A stretch of DNA of 14,393 nt from NCBI GenBank assembly GCA_020025955.1, contig JAHHRF010000044.1, positions 1 through 14,393 of the forward strand. Direction: 5' to 3'. The DNA comes from Sutterella sp. (GTDB lineage: Bacteria > Pseudomonadota > Gammaproteobacteria > Burkholderiales > Burkholderiaceae_F). Made by a program: the position numbers and the translations under genes. The notes under the pieces were generated by a model that worked only from the letters and a program-made list of their open reading frames with translations, did no database searches and was not told the origin of the DNA. Positions 1 to 6,542 of this stretch are shown in pieces. Within the stretch, counting starts at the first letter, position 1. Every line of letters begins with the position of its first letter.

Positions 1-276
1 GGATGGGGGCAGGGTGATCCTACCCCGAGCTTGTGCCCCAAAATTTGAATACCCACAAGGCTATTGAATTTAAAGAAAAAGTGCAACCCAGAAAGAGTAA
101 AAATGGGGCTGTCCCCTCCCATTGGATGTGGGGACTCTCTCAAGAAGCCTACGGGGAAACGCCATTGGGCTACCTCAAAGGGGGGCAACGGGCTCATGTC
201 CCCCCGCCTTGGGGAAAGCGGTCCCGATGGAGTATCCTTAAGGGTAGCAGCAACCCGCTCCCACCCAGAGGAAAAC
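1..276 (+). other. GC-rich structured leader upstream of proC, no gene recognised
   Basis: This stretch precedes the chosen proC start and holds no gene I can recognise. It contains several strong potential hairpins: GTCCCC at 111-116 pairs with GGGGAC at 130-135, and a run of six G at 180-185 pairs with six C at 200-205. It could be a structured 5' untranslated region, a small RNA or the tail of something upstream of the window. I compared it by eye with the TPP, cobalamin, tmRNA, 6S, RNase P and SRP consensus patterns and found no match. Open frames run through it (one enters proC in frame), but their composition looks non-protein-like. Confidence 0.35.
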
Positions 277-1080
277 ATGACCATGGAAACCACACTCCCT
301 TTCAAGATTGGCTTTATTGGCTTTGGTGCAATGGCGAAAGCCATGGCAGACGGCTGGATTAAGAGTGGAGAGTGCCCCGCAGAGAGTATGGCCGCGTCTC
401 GCCGTAATTATGAAGCGTTGGTGCAGGACACGGCTTCTCGCGGTATGGGTGCCTTTGCCACCAATGAGGCGCTCGTCAATTGGGCGGATGTGTTGGTGGT
501 TTGCGTGAAGCCCGATATGGTGGCGGACGTTCTTACGCCCTTGCGTGGGTGTTTGCGTGACAAAGTCGTCTTAAGTGTGGCCGCGGGGGTTACCTTTGCC
601 GACTACGAAGCGATGCTTGAGGTGGGCACGCAGCATTTGAGCCTTCTTCCCAATACCCCGGTGGCGGTCAATGAAGGGGTACTCGTCGCAGAAAGTGCGC
701 ACAACTTGTCTGATGTTAACCTTCGTCGTGTGCGTCACCTTTTAGACCTCTTGGGGACGGTGGGCTTTTATGGTCCGAAAGAATTCAAAGTCGCTGGGCT
801 TTTGAGTGGCTGTGGTCCTGCGTTTGTGGCACTTATGATGGAGGGGCTTGCCGACGGGGCCGTGAAAAACGGTTTGCGTCGTGAAGAGGCCTATAAATTG
901 GTGAGTGCCATGATGGTGGGAACTGCAAAACTGCAACGCGAAACGGGGCTCCATCCGGGCGTATTAAAGGATGCGGTCTGCTCTCCCAATGGTTCCACCA
1001 TCCGTGGGGTGGCGGCTCTTGAAGAGCGAGGTCTGCGATCGGCTTCCATCGCAGCGATTGATGCGGTGATGAATCGATAA
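277..1080 (+). CDS. proC: Pyrroline-5-carboxylate reductase
   Basis: This enzyme catalyses the last step of proline biosynthesis: NAD(P)H-dependent reduction of 1-pyrroline-5-carboxylate to L-proline in the cytoplasm. The 267-residue product begins with a Rossmann dinucleotide-binding motif (GFIGFGAMAKAM) a few residues after the start. It continues with the family motif LLPNTPVAVNEGV in the middle. The C-terminal dimerisation domain carries GLLSGCGPAF and the P5C reductase signature around VCSPNGSTIRGVAALE. The length is normal for ProC. The frame stays open back to position 64, but I chose ATG 277: an AGAGGA ribosome-binding site lies just upstream, and homologues start with a short lead-in to the Rossmann strand. 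The lipoprotein gene follows after 47 bases and may be co-transcribed. Confidence 0.95.
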   Translation: MTMETTLPFKIGFIGFGAMAKAMADGWIKSGECPAESMAASRRNYEALVQDTASRGMGAFATNEALVNWADVLVVCVKPDMVADVLTPLRGCLRDKVVLSVAAGVTFADYEAMLEVGTQHLSLLPNTPVAVNEGVLVAESAHNLSDVNLRRVRHLLDLLGTVGFYGPKEFKVAGLLSGCGPAFVALMMEGLADGAVKNGLRREEAYKLVSAMMVGTAKLQRETGLHPGVLKDAVCSPNGSTIRGVAALEERGLRSASIAAIDAVMNR

Positions 1081-1086
1081 GCTCGG

Positions 1087-1092
1087 TACAAT
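1087..1092 (+). promoter_or_regulatory. Possible -10 box (TACAAT) for the lipoprotein gene
   Basis: TACAAT matches five of six bases of the sigma-70 -10 consensus and lies 35 bases before the lipoprotein start. No good -35 is found at 16-18 bases; the nearest TTGATG (1058-1063) is 23 bases away. It is therefore only a weak candidate, and read-through from proC is equally likely. Confidence 0.2.
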
Positions 1093-1127
1093 ACACGTTC
1101 ACACACCAAAAAGAGGAGACCCCTTTG

Positions 1128-1574
1128 ATGACCCACCGTGTTAAGACCCCGTTATGGTTAGGGGGCGCCTTGTTGGCCCTCGCGCTTACGGGCTGCGAAA
1201 CCACGAAAAACGTCCAAGTGATTGCGCCGCCTCCGGTGCAGACCGCTGCCGTATTAGCCGTAAAACTTCAGACGGTAGGGACGGACACCTTAGAAGCCCG
1301 TTTATCCAATTGGAAAGCCTGCCGAGCTGGGACGGCGCTCTGGGAAGAGCCGGATGATGGCGTTGTGATGTTTTCCTGCCAGGGGCAACCCCGCGGCGCT
1401 TACATGTTCCGCTGGACGGTGGATGCCAATCAGCACGTGACGCTCAAAGACATCACCCACATCGCTCAGGATGATGCGGACTTCTCGGGGAACTCCTTCG
1501 TCGACGAAGAGGCGAATGAAATCTACCAGGCGGCCCTGGAAAACCGAATTGTCTCTGGGATGGAGATGGATTAA
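1128..1574 (+). CDS. Small outer-membrane-type lipoprotein of unknown function
   Basis: The product of 148 residues has a lipoprotein signal: a basic start (MTHRVK), a hydrophobic stretch of about 13 residues and the lipobox LTGC, with the acceptor cysteine at residue 23. The residue after the cysteine is Glu rather than Asp, so by the Lol rule it would be sorted to the outer membrane. The mature part starts with a proline-rich linker (VIAPPPVQ) and continues as a small mixed domain with two cysteines (KACRAG and FSCQGQ), which could form a disulfide in the periplasm. ATG 1128 is preceded by AGGAG (1114-1118) at good spacing; a TTG immediately upstream also stays in frame. I do not recognise the family. 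A strong terminator follows. Confidence 0.8.
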   Translation: MTHRVKTPLWLGGALLALALTGCETTKNVQVIAPPPVQTAAVLAVKLQTVGTDTLEARLSNWKACRAGTALWEEPDDGVVMFSCQGQPRGAYMFRWTVDANQHVTLKDITHIAQDDADFSGNSFVDEEANEIYQAALENRIVSGMEMD

Positions 1575-1595
1575 TTTCCGCACGACCCAAACACT

Positions 1596-1635
1596 AAGCC
1601 CTCAAGGAGAGATGCTCTTTGAGGGCTTTGCTTTT
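1596..1635 (+). terminator. Intrinsic terminator after the lipoprotein gene
   Basis: A perfect 10-base stem, AAGCCCTCAA (1596-1605) with TTGAGGGCTT (1619-1628), is followed by a T-rich tail (TTTGCTTTT, 1627-1635). It starts 22 bases after the lipoprotein stop codon and would end the proC-lipoprotein transcript. Confidence 0.88.
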
Positions 1636-1657
1636 GAAGGGGGGTGTGAATGAAATA

Positions 1658-1684
1658 CAGCCCGCCATTGAGATTGGCGGGCTG
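1658..1684 (-). terminator. Intrinsic terminator of the Sel1-repeat gene
   Basis: A perfect 10-base GC-rich inverted repeat, CAGCCCGCCA (1658-1667) with TGGCGGGCTG (1675-1684), encloses a 7-base loop. It lies just past the stop of the minus-strand gene at 1699. On the minus strand it is followed by TATTTCATT, a modest U tract. It faces the lipoprotein terminator, as is normal between convergent genes. Confidence 0.75.
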
Positions 1685-1698
1685 CAGATTGAAGGCGT

Positions 1699-3015
1699 TT
1701 AGAGGCCACGTTCATTTAAACGGCGGTAGGAGTCGCACCCATCTTGGTAACCATTGTCGCAAGCTTTGCCATACCAGGATTTCGCCAATTTGAGATTCTG
1801 TTTAGTACCCCAACCCTTTTCGTACATCTCACCTAGAGCGGCTTGGGCATGCATCTGCCCAGCTATAGCGGCTTTTTGAGTCCATTTAAAACCTTCGGCG
1901 AAGTTCTGACGGGTCCCAGAGCCGGACATATATAGGTCGCCGATTAAAAATTGTGCATTAGCGAGCATCTCGGGATCTCCTTTGTTTTTTACAGCTTTTT
2001 GCAATACCTGAAAGGTTTGGTGATACTTTTTGTCAACCCAGAGCTGATGAGCGTAAGTGACTTGAGCTTTCAAATGATTTTGATTGGATGCTCGTTCTAA
2101 CCAAATCAATGCTTTCTTTTTGTTTTTAGGTAACCCATCGCCATTAAAATACAGGAGGAAGAGCTGGTATTGGGCATTTGCCTCTCCGTTGAGTGCGGAT
2201 TCATTTAACAGCTCGTTTGATTTTTCAATATCCTGCTTAACCCCGATCCCTGAACGGTACATTATCCCTAAAAAATATTGGGCTTCTGAATTCCCGAGCG
2301 TTGCGGCTTTTTCAAAGGATTTGAAACTTGACTGATAATGATCGGCGGCAAATAAATACTTGCCTTGTAAGGTGAGTGCATCTGGATCATTGTTTTCGGC
2401 CGCTTTGATTAGCAGTTTTGCGCTTTTATCTATGTCTTTTTTAACCCCAGTTCCACTGGCATATAGCTGTGATAATTTGAGCTGAGCGGGAGAAAAGTTT
2501 TGTTCTGAAGATTTCGTCAGCCACTTGACGGCTTCTCCTTGATCTTTTTTGACACCGTTCCCATCGAGATAAGCCATGCCGAGTAGGTGTTGCGCTTTAG
2601 GCCAATTGTTATTGGCTGCTTTAGTTAACCAATAAATGCCTTTTTCAGGATTTTTTTCAAAGCCATCATCGCCTTTGAGGAAACTTTCGCCTACCGTAGT
2701 TTGTGCAAGAACACTCCCATTTTTGGCGGCTTTTACCATCCATTGTTGTGCTTCTTTGTTACGTCGTAGATCCAGAAGGTGGGAGCCATGTATGAACTGT
2801 GAGTCAGCATGACCCAATTCGGCGGCTTTCTTGAAATATTGGAGAGCTTCGTCCTCGTTGTGTTTTTTATGCGCAGCCATGCCTTTTTCAAATAAGCTCT
2901 CAGCCATGGATTGATTTACTTGCGCGGTTTGAGAAACCGATTCTTGAGCCACACTTTCTCCAGCAAAGCCAGCAAGGGAAAGTGCGACTAACGTAGCCAG
3001 GGCGAAACGACGCAT
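1699..3015 (-). CDS. Secreted Sel1-like repeat (SLR/TPR-type) protein
   Basis: The product has 438 residues. A Sec signal peptide (MRRFALATLVALSLAG...) ends with SVA at residues 21-23, a good signal peptidase I site, so the protein is probably periplasmic. The rest is built from about ten Sel1-like repeats of roughly 36 residues, with recurring units such as AQHLLGMAYLDGNGVKKD and KAAENN. These fold as paired helices forming a protein-binding solenoid. The only two cysteines, C419 and C427 near the end (KACDNGYQDGC), probably form a disulfide, as in related Sel1 proteins. A GGAG ribosome-binding site lies 8 bases before the ATG. A TAGAAT on the minus strand (3054-3049) could be its -10 box, without a clear -35. 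The partner is unknown. The A+T content seems higher than in proC, but I did not measure it. Confidence 0.9.
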   Translation of the reverse strand: MRRFALATLVALSLAGFAGESVAQESVSQTAQVNQSMAESLFEKGMAAHKKHNEDEALQYFKKAAELGHADSQFIHGSHLLDLRRNKEAQQWMVKAAKNGSVLAQTTVGESFLKGDDGFEKNPEKGIYWLTKAANNNWPKAQHLLGMAYLDGNGVKKDQGEAVKWLTKSSEQNFSPAQLKLSQLYASGTGVKKDIDKSAKLLIKAAENNDPDALTLQGKYLFAADHYQSSFKSFEKAATLGNSEAQYFLGIMYRSGIGVKQDIEKSNELLNESALNGEANAQYQLFLLYFNGDGLPKNKKKALIWLERASNQNHLKAQVTYAHQLWVDKKYHQTFQVLQKAVKNKGDPEMLANAQFLIGDLYMSGSGTRQNFAEGFKWTQKAAIAGQMHAQAALGEMYEKGWGTKQNLKLAKSWYGKACDNGYQDGCDSYRRLNERGL

Positions 3016-3251
3016 GAGAATGCTCCAAAAACAAAAAATAACAAAAGAATTCTATCGCTCAGCAGTGGTTGATACACCTCTTAATGCGTTACAAAATATC
3101 TCTGAAATTGTTTGTATTTCAACAGGTTGATGGTTAACCCTGAGTGATGTCTAAATTTCTGGACACTAACGTTTTGTCATTATCGAAGACCGAGAAAGCC
3201 CTTTTTAACCGATAGAACGTAAAAAGGAGTCAAGATCCTTTGTAAACGGTT

Positions 3252-3304
3252 CCTTATTAAAGGAAATCGCCAGAACTTTTAATAAGCCTCTTTCTTATTA
3301 AAAG
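3252..3304. repeat. Three-site AT-rich repeat module 1
   Basis: The module contains three copies of one motif: CCTTATTAAAGG (3252-3263, nearly palindromic), then 12 bases, CTTTTAATAAG (3276-3286), then 8 bases, TTATTAAAAG (3295-3304, inverted). The last two form an 11-base perfect inverted repeat with a 7-base centre. Its reverse complement matches module 2 in both motif order and spacing. It could be a cluster of operator sites or a mobile-element remnant. There is no T tract, which argues against a terminator. Confidence 0.8.
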
Positions 3305-3439
3305 ATCATGCAAAAACGACCAAAGCCCAGTATTCCCAAGGGATAGAGCCAAGTTGAGTGTCAAAGGCTAGTTTGAGCCGATTTGACCTAAGGTCTTGTG
3401 CCACAAGGATTTCGTGGTAATTTCAACATTCGAGTAGAA

Positions 3440-3493
3440 GTTTTAATAAGGGATCGCGTTATTAAAAGAAAACGGCATAACTTTTAATAAAGG
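3440..3493. repeat. Three-site AT-rich repeat module 2 (mirror of module 1)
   Basis: GTTTTAATAAG (3440-3450), an 8-base spacer, TTATTAAAAG (3459-3468, inverted), a 12-base spacer, then CTTTTAATAA followed by AGG (3481-3493). The 8 and 12 base spacings are the same as in module 1 but in reverse order, so the two modules are imperfect inverted copies separated by 135 bases. Apart from the motifs, the spacer bases are poorly conserved, which fits protein-binding sites better than a recent duplication. Confidence 0.8.
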
Positions 3494-3594
3494 GGCTGGC
3501 ATCTTGACTTTTGGCTTCATCCGGGGTGCCATCATGCAAAGGGTGGTTGCTTCGAATCGTCGTCAGTTTGCTCACTTGCTGATGTCTACCCCTG

Positions 3595-3619
3595 CCTTAT
3601 TTTTTGGACTTTAATAAGG
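3595..3619. repeat. Outlying copy of the AT-rich motif
   Basis: CTTTAATAAGG (3609-3619) is a seventh copy of the motif found in the two modules. It is preceded by CCTTATT (3595-3601), which is inverse-complementary to AATAAGG (3613-3619), making another small inverted repeat. It is the copy nearest to the helicase operon. Confidence 0.6.
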
Positions 3620-3887
3620 TTCATTCGTTTTGGGTTGGCTTAATCTCAATACTAGTCTCGCTAGGTTAGGTGGTAACCCTTACGACCATGAAAACTTTGC
3701 AACACAATCCCGTTAGGGGCTTTCAATGCTTTGCTCAAACCTTGATAAGATGAGAAAATATCGACTATCTGTAATCGTTTGAGACGCTTCAGGTATTGGG
3801 AGTTGATTCCATAGGAACTCAGCCACTTTGCCCGTATGCGTTATTGATTGCTCTCAACTCATTGACGCTTTGCGTCTGGTGCACCCC

Positions 3888-6542
3888 ATGTCCTCTCCTT
3901 CTTACGACGCCCAGAAGTGCCCCCGCTATTCGTTATTGCTTGCCGGGAAGGTGCTTGAAGGGATGTCTCCCATTCAACTCGATGCCTATATTCTTTCGGG
4001 TATTAAGCTCTTCCTCTTTACCGAAAATCCCTCGCGCTATGAGGGAATTTCGTCGACCTATGACCGTATGCATGCGTTTGTGTATGAGACGCAAGGTCCG
4101 GTTGATGACTTGGTGATTGGTGACGGGCAGGGGATCGAAGAGAACATGTCCGCGCTCATCCGGCTCGCTTCGAAGACGCCGAACTTTAACCTTGAGCAGT
4201 ATGTTGTTGAACACGCGCCCGCCGACGATTTGATCGTGGTTAAGGCTAGTGCTGGTACGGGTAAGACCACGGTGATGATTGACCGTTTGACGTTTTTGCT
4301 CGCTACGCAGCGAAGACTTACCCCGCAGGATATTGCACTGGTGACTTTTACTAATAAAGCCACCAAAAACATGCTTGAAAAGCTCGAAGAGCGTTTGATG
4401 AGTTTGTTTAGGGTGAGTAATGACTATTTTTGGTTAGAACGCTTAGAGTCGCTCTCCAGCATGCGTCTTTCGACGGTAGATAGCTTCTTTAACGATTTGC
4501 TTCGAATTGAAGGGAGTGTTTTAGGCTTTGGTGAACATTCCACACTTCGAAGTTTTGTCCATGAGCGTAAAGAATTTATCCGTGAGGTCATTAACGAGCG
4601 CTTTGTTGAATTGGGGCAAAACTCGATGCTCGACGAGAATGTGCTACCTCAACACGTCTATGTCGATGCGGTCTTTGATATTTGGACGCAGCTCAACAAT
4701 CGTGGTTACTACCGTGAAGACATTGAGAAAGTGGACTTTGGGACGTGCTTGAAAAATGCCCCCGACAATCCGTATGCCTTTAATCCTAATGCGCGCATCA
4801 ATGAGAATTTGCGCGCCATCCTTGTCGAAGTGGAAAAGCGCTATCAGGCTCTCAAGATCGAAGAAAATGCCCTGTCCGTGACGGACTTAAAAGGTGAAGT
4901 GGACCACCTAGCTGATTTGGCCCCGACACGCCTTCATCAGCGCCCCTTTCGATATATCTTCATTGATGAATTCCAAGATACGGATTCGAGCCAAATTCGC
5001 AGCTTGTGTTGGATTATGAAAACCATGGGCGCGAATCTCTTCGTCGTGGGTGACGAAAAGCAGAGTATTTACCGCTTCCGTGGGGCTGAAGAAACGGCCT
5101 TTAAGCAATTAAAGAACGAAATTAAAAAGGTAGCCCCTGAATATCTTCCGCGTTGGAAGGTGCTTGGTAAGCCCATTACCGAAGAGGATGAGGAATATGG
5201 GTATGTTTTGGTTAAAAACTACCGCACCAGTTCTTGTTTGACTAACCATTTAAATCCGGTTTTTGCCGCATGGGAAAAAGATTTAAAGGTATTGCCTTGG
5301 AAAATGGATGCGGTCTCGGACGTGAACCGCACCGGGTCCTTCCGTCGTGTGGTCAATGGCGATTATCCACAAACACCAGAATTCAGAAAAGTGTTTAAGG
5401 CAGTAATGGAGCATGCGTTCGAGAAAGAAAAGAGCTCTAATCCCAAGGCTCGAAATGCTCGCGTCACGATTTTGGTACGCACCAATAGTGACGTTTCTAT
5501 GGTGGCCAACCTCTGTAAGAACATGCCTTACCTCTGCCTTGCGCGTTATGACGGTGGCTTTTATCAGACGGAAATCGTCCGAGACTTTATGGCTTTCTTG
5601 GGGCATATGCTGTTCCCCAACGATCTGCACATTCTTTCCAACTTAGTTATGAGTCCTTACAGTCAGGCTCAGGACAAGTTGGACCTGACAACGCTCTTTG
5701 GTTTTGATGGGCGAATGGATAAGGTGCGCGACTATCTAACCGACTTAGTCAAAGACGATGACTGGGACGGGCGCCGTGATCGTATGCGTACGCAAGAATT
5801 CTTCCCTTGTTTAGAGGGGATCCTCCGTGAAATTAATCCGGTTCAGCGTTATGCCGAGCACCTCTTCAAAATAAACGAAAGCCAGGTGGCTAATAAAGAT
5901 GAACAGATTGAGCACTATCGCATCAACTTGAATAAGCTCCTGCGTCTCATGTACGAAAGCTTCACGGGCGAATATGTGTCGCTGTTGGATGTCTATCAGC
6001 ACCTTATGCAGATGGTTGAAACCAATTCGACGGAAGAGATTCTTTATCCGCAGTCCTGGTACGAAGAGGGCGGAACGGGGTCTCGCGCTTTACTTGACGT
6101 CGTTGAAATTATGACGGCCCATAAAGCGAAAGGCTTGGAGTTTGGGACGGTAGTGATGCCCTTTACCACGCGTCCTTTTGTGCCGAACCGTCAAAGTAAG
6201 CAGGTAAAGGCGGATGACTATAGCAACAAACCCGATGAAGAAACGGTAGAACGTCGCTTTATGGCGATTGTTGATAAACCGAAGAAAGGGAAAAACGGTC
6301 AACCGTTATCACCCCATGATGCGTCGGAGCCCATTCAAGTGGGGTGGCGCTATAGCGATTATGAAAGCGACAACTTTGAGATCTTAGCTGAGGTTGAAGA
6401 TGAAGCGCTTCGCCGTGACGAGGCGCGTCTCTTGTACGTAGCCCTGACTCGCGCCAAGAATCACTTGGTGGTGATTACGCCCCCATTATCCAAACGTTCG
6501 AGTTGGTCGGAATATTTGGAAAATATTAAGGACATCAACTAA
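3888..6542 (+). CDS. AddA/RecB-like superfamily 1 helicase lacking a nuclease domain
   Basis: This is an ATP-driven 3'-5' DNA helicase or translocase of the UvrD/RecB/AddA class. With ATG 3888 as start (884 residues), the motifs are: Q-like FNLEQ near 100, Walker A ASAGTGKTT at 120-128, motif Ia VTFTNKAT, Walker B IDEFQDTD (DEFQD 360-364), motif III VVGDEKQSIYRFRGAE, motif IV KNYRTS, motif V MTAHKAKGLEF (about 742-752) and motif VI RLLYVALTRAK (847-857). All catalytic motifs look intact. Only about 26 residues follow motif VI, so the C-terminal PD-(D/E)XK nuclease of AddA and RecB is missing. About 100 residues before the Q motif form an extension I do not recognise. A TTG at 3828 with AGGA upstream is an alternative start that would add 20 residues. 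The stop overlaps the next ATG by one base (TAATG). Confidence 0.92.
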   Translation: MSSPSYDAQKCPRYSLLLAGKVLEGMSPIQLDAYILSGIKLFLFTENPSRYEGISSTYDRMHAFVYETQGPVDDLVIGDGQGIEENMSALIRLASKTPNFNLEQYVVEHAPADDLIVVKASAGTGKTTVMIDRLTFLLATQRRLTPQDIALVTFTNKATKNMLEKLEERLMSLFRVSNDYFWLERLESLSSMRLSTVDSFFNDLLRIEGSVLGFGEHSTLRSFVHERKEFIREVINERFVELGQNSMLDENVLPQHVYVDAVFDIWTQLNNRGYYREDIEKVDFGTCLKNAPDNPYAFNPNARINENLRAILVEVEKRYQALKIEENALSVTDLKGEVDHLADLAPTRLHQRPFRYIFIDEFQDTDSSQIRSLCWIMKTMGANLFVVGDEKQSIYRFRGAEETAFKQLKNEIKKVAPEYLPRWKVLGKPITEEDEEYGYVLVKNYRTSSCLTNHLNPVFAAWEKDLKVLPWKMDAVSDVNRTGSFRRVVNGDYPQTPEFRKVFKAVMEHAFEKEKSSNPKARNARVTILVRTNSDVSMVANLCKNMPYLCLARYDGGFYQTEIVRDFMAFLGHMLFPNDLHILSNLVMSPYSQAQDKLDLTTLFGFDGRMDKVRDYLTDLVKDDDWDGRRDRMRTQEFFPCLEGILREINPVQRYAEHLFKINESQVANKDEQIEHYRINLNKLLRLMYESFTGEYVSLLDVYQHLMQMVETNSTEEILYPQSWYEEGGTGSRALLDVVEIMTAHKAKGLEFGTVVMPFTTRPFVPNRQSKQVKADDYSNKPDEETVERRFMAIVDKPKKGKNGQPLSPHDASEPIQVGWRYSDYESDNFEILAEVEDEALRRDEARLLYVALTRAKNHLVVITPPLSKRSSWSEYLENIKDIN

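Larger units (their letters stand above)
3016..3887. other. Long intergenic region with AT-rich repeated motif, no gene
   Basis: No convincing coding sequence occurs here on either strand. The region separates the Sel1-repeat gene (reading left) from the six-gene operon (reading right), so it should hold promoters for both. The clear content is a cluster of TTTTAATAAG-like sites between 3252 and 3619, listed separately. A GGTTAACC palindrome lies at 3132-3139. I found no strong sigma-70 promoter for the operon. TTGACT at 3504-3509 lacks a good -10, and TTGCTC (3731-3736) with GAAAAT (3754-3759) is weak. Confidence 0.7.

Noticed and set aside
33..362. Open frame of 109 codons across the leader and the start of proC
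   Set aside because: It overlaps the clearly real proC in another frame, starts with GTG without a ribosome-binding site, and has a composition dictated by G/C runs.
3252..3619. CRISPR-like array because of the repeated motif
   Set aside because: Repeats are only about 11 bases, alternate in orientation and have spacers of 8-135 bases. No cas genes are nearby.
3796..4116. 106-codon frame overlapping the helicase start
   Set aside because: It runs out of frame within the helicase N-terminal region and its Cys/Leu/Pro-rich composition is typical of a shadow frame.
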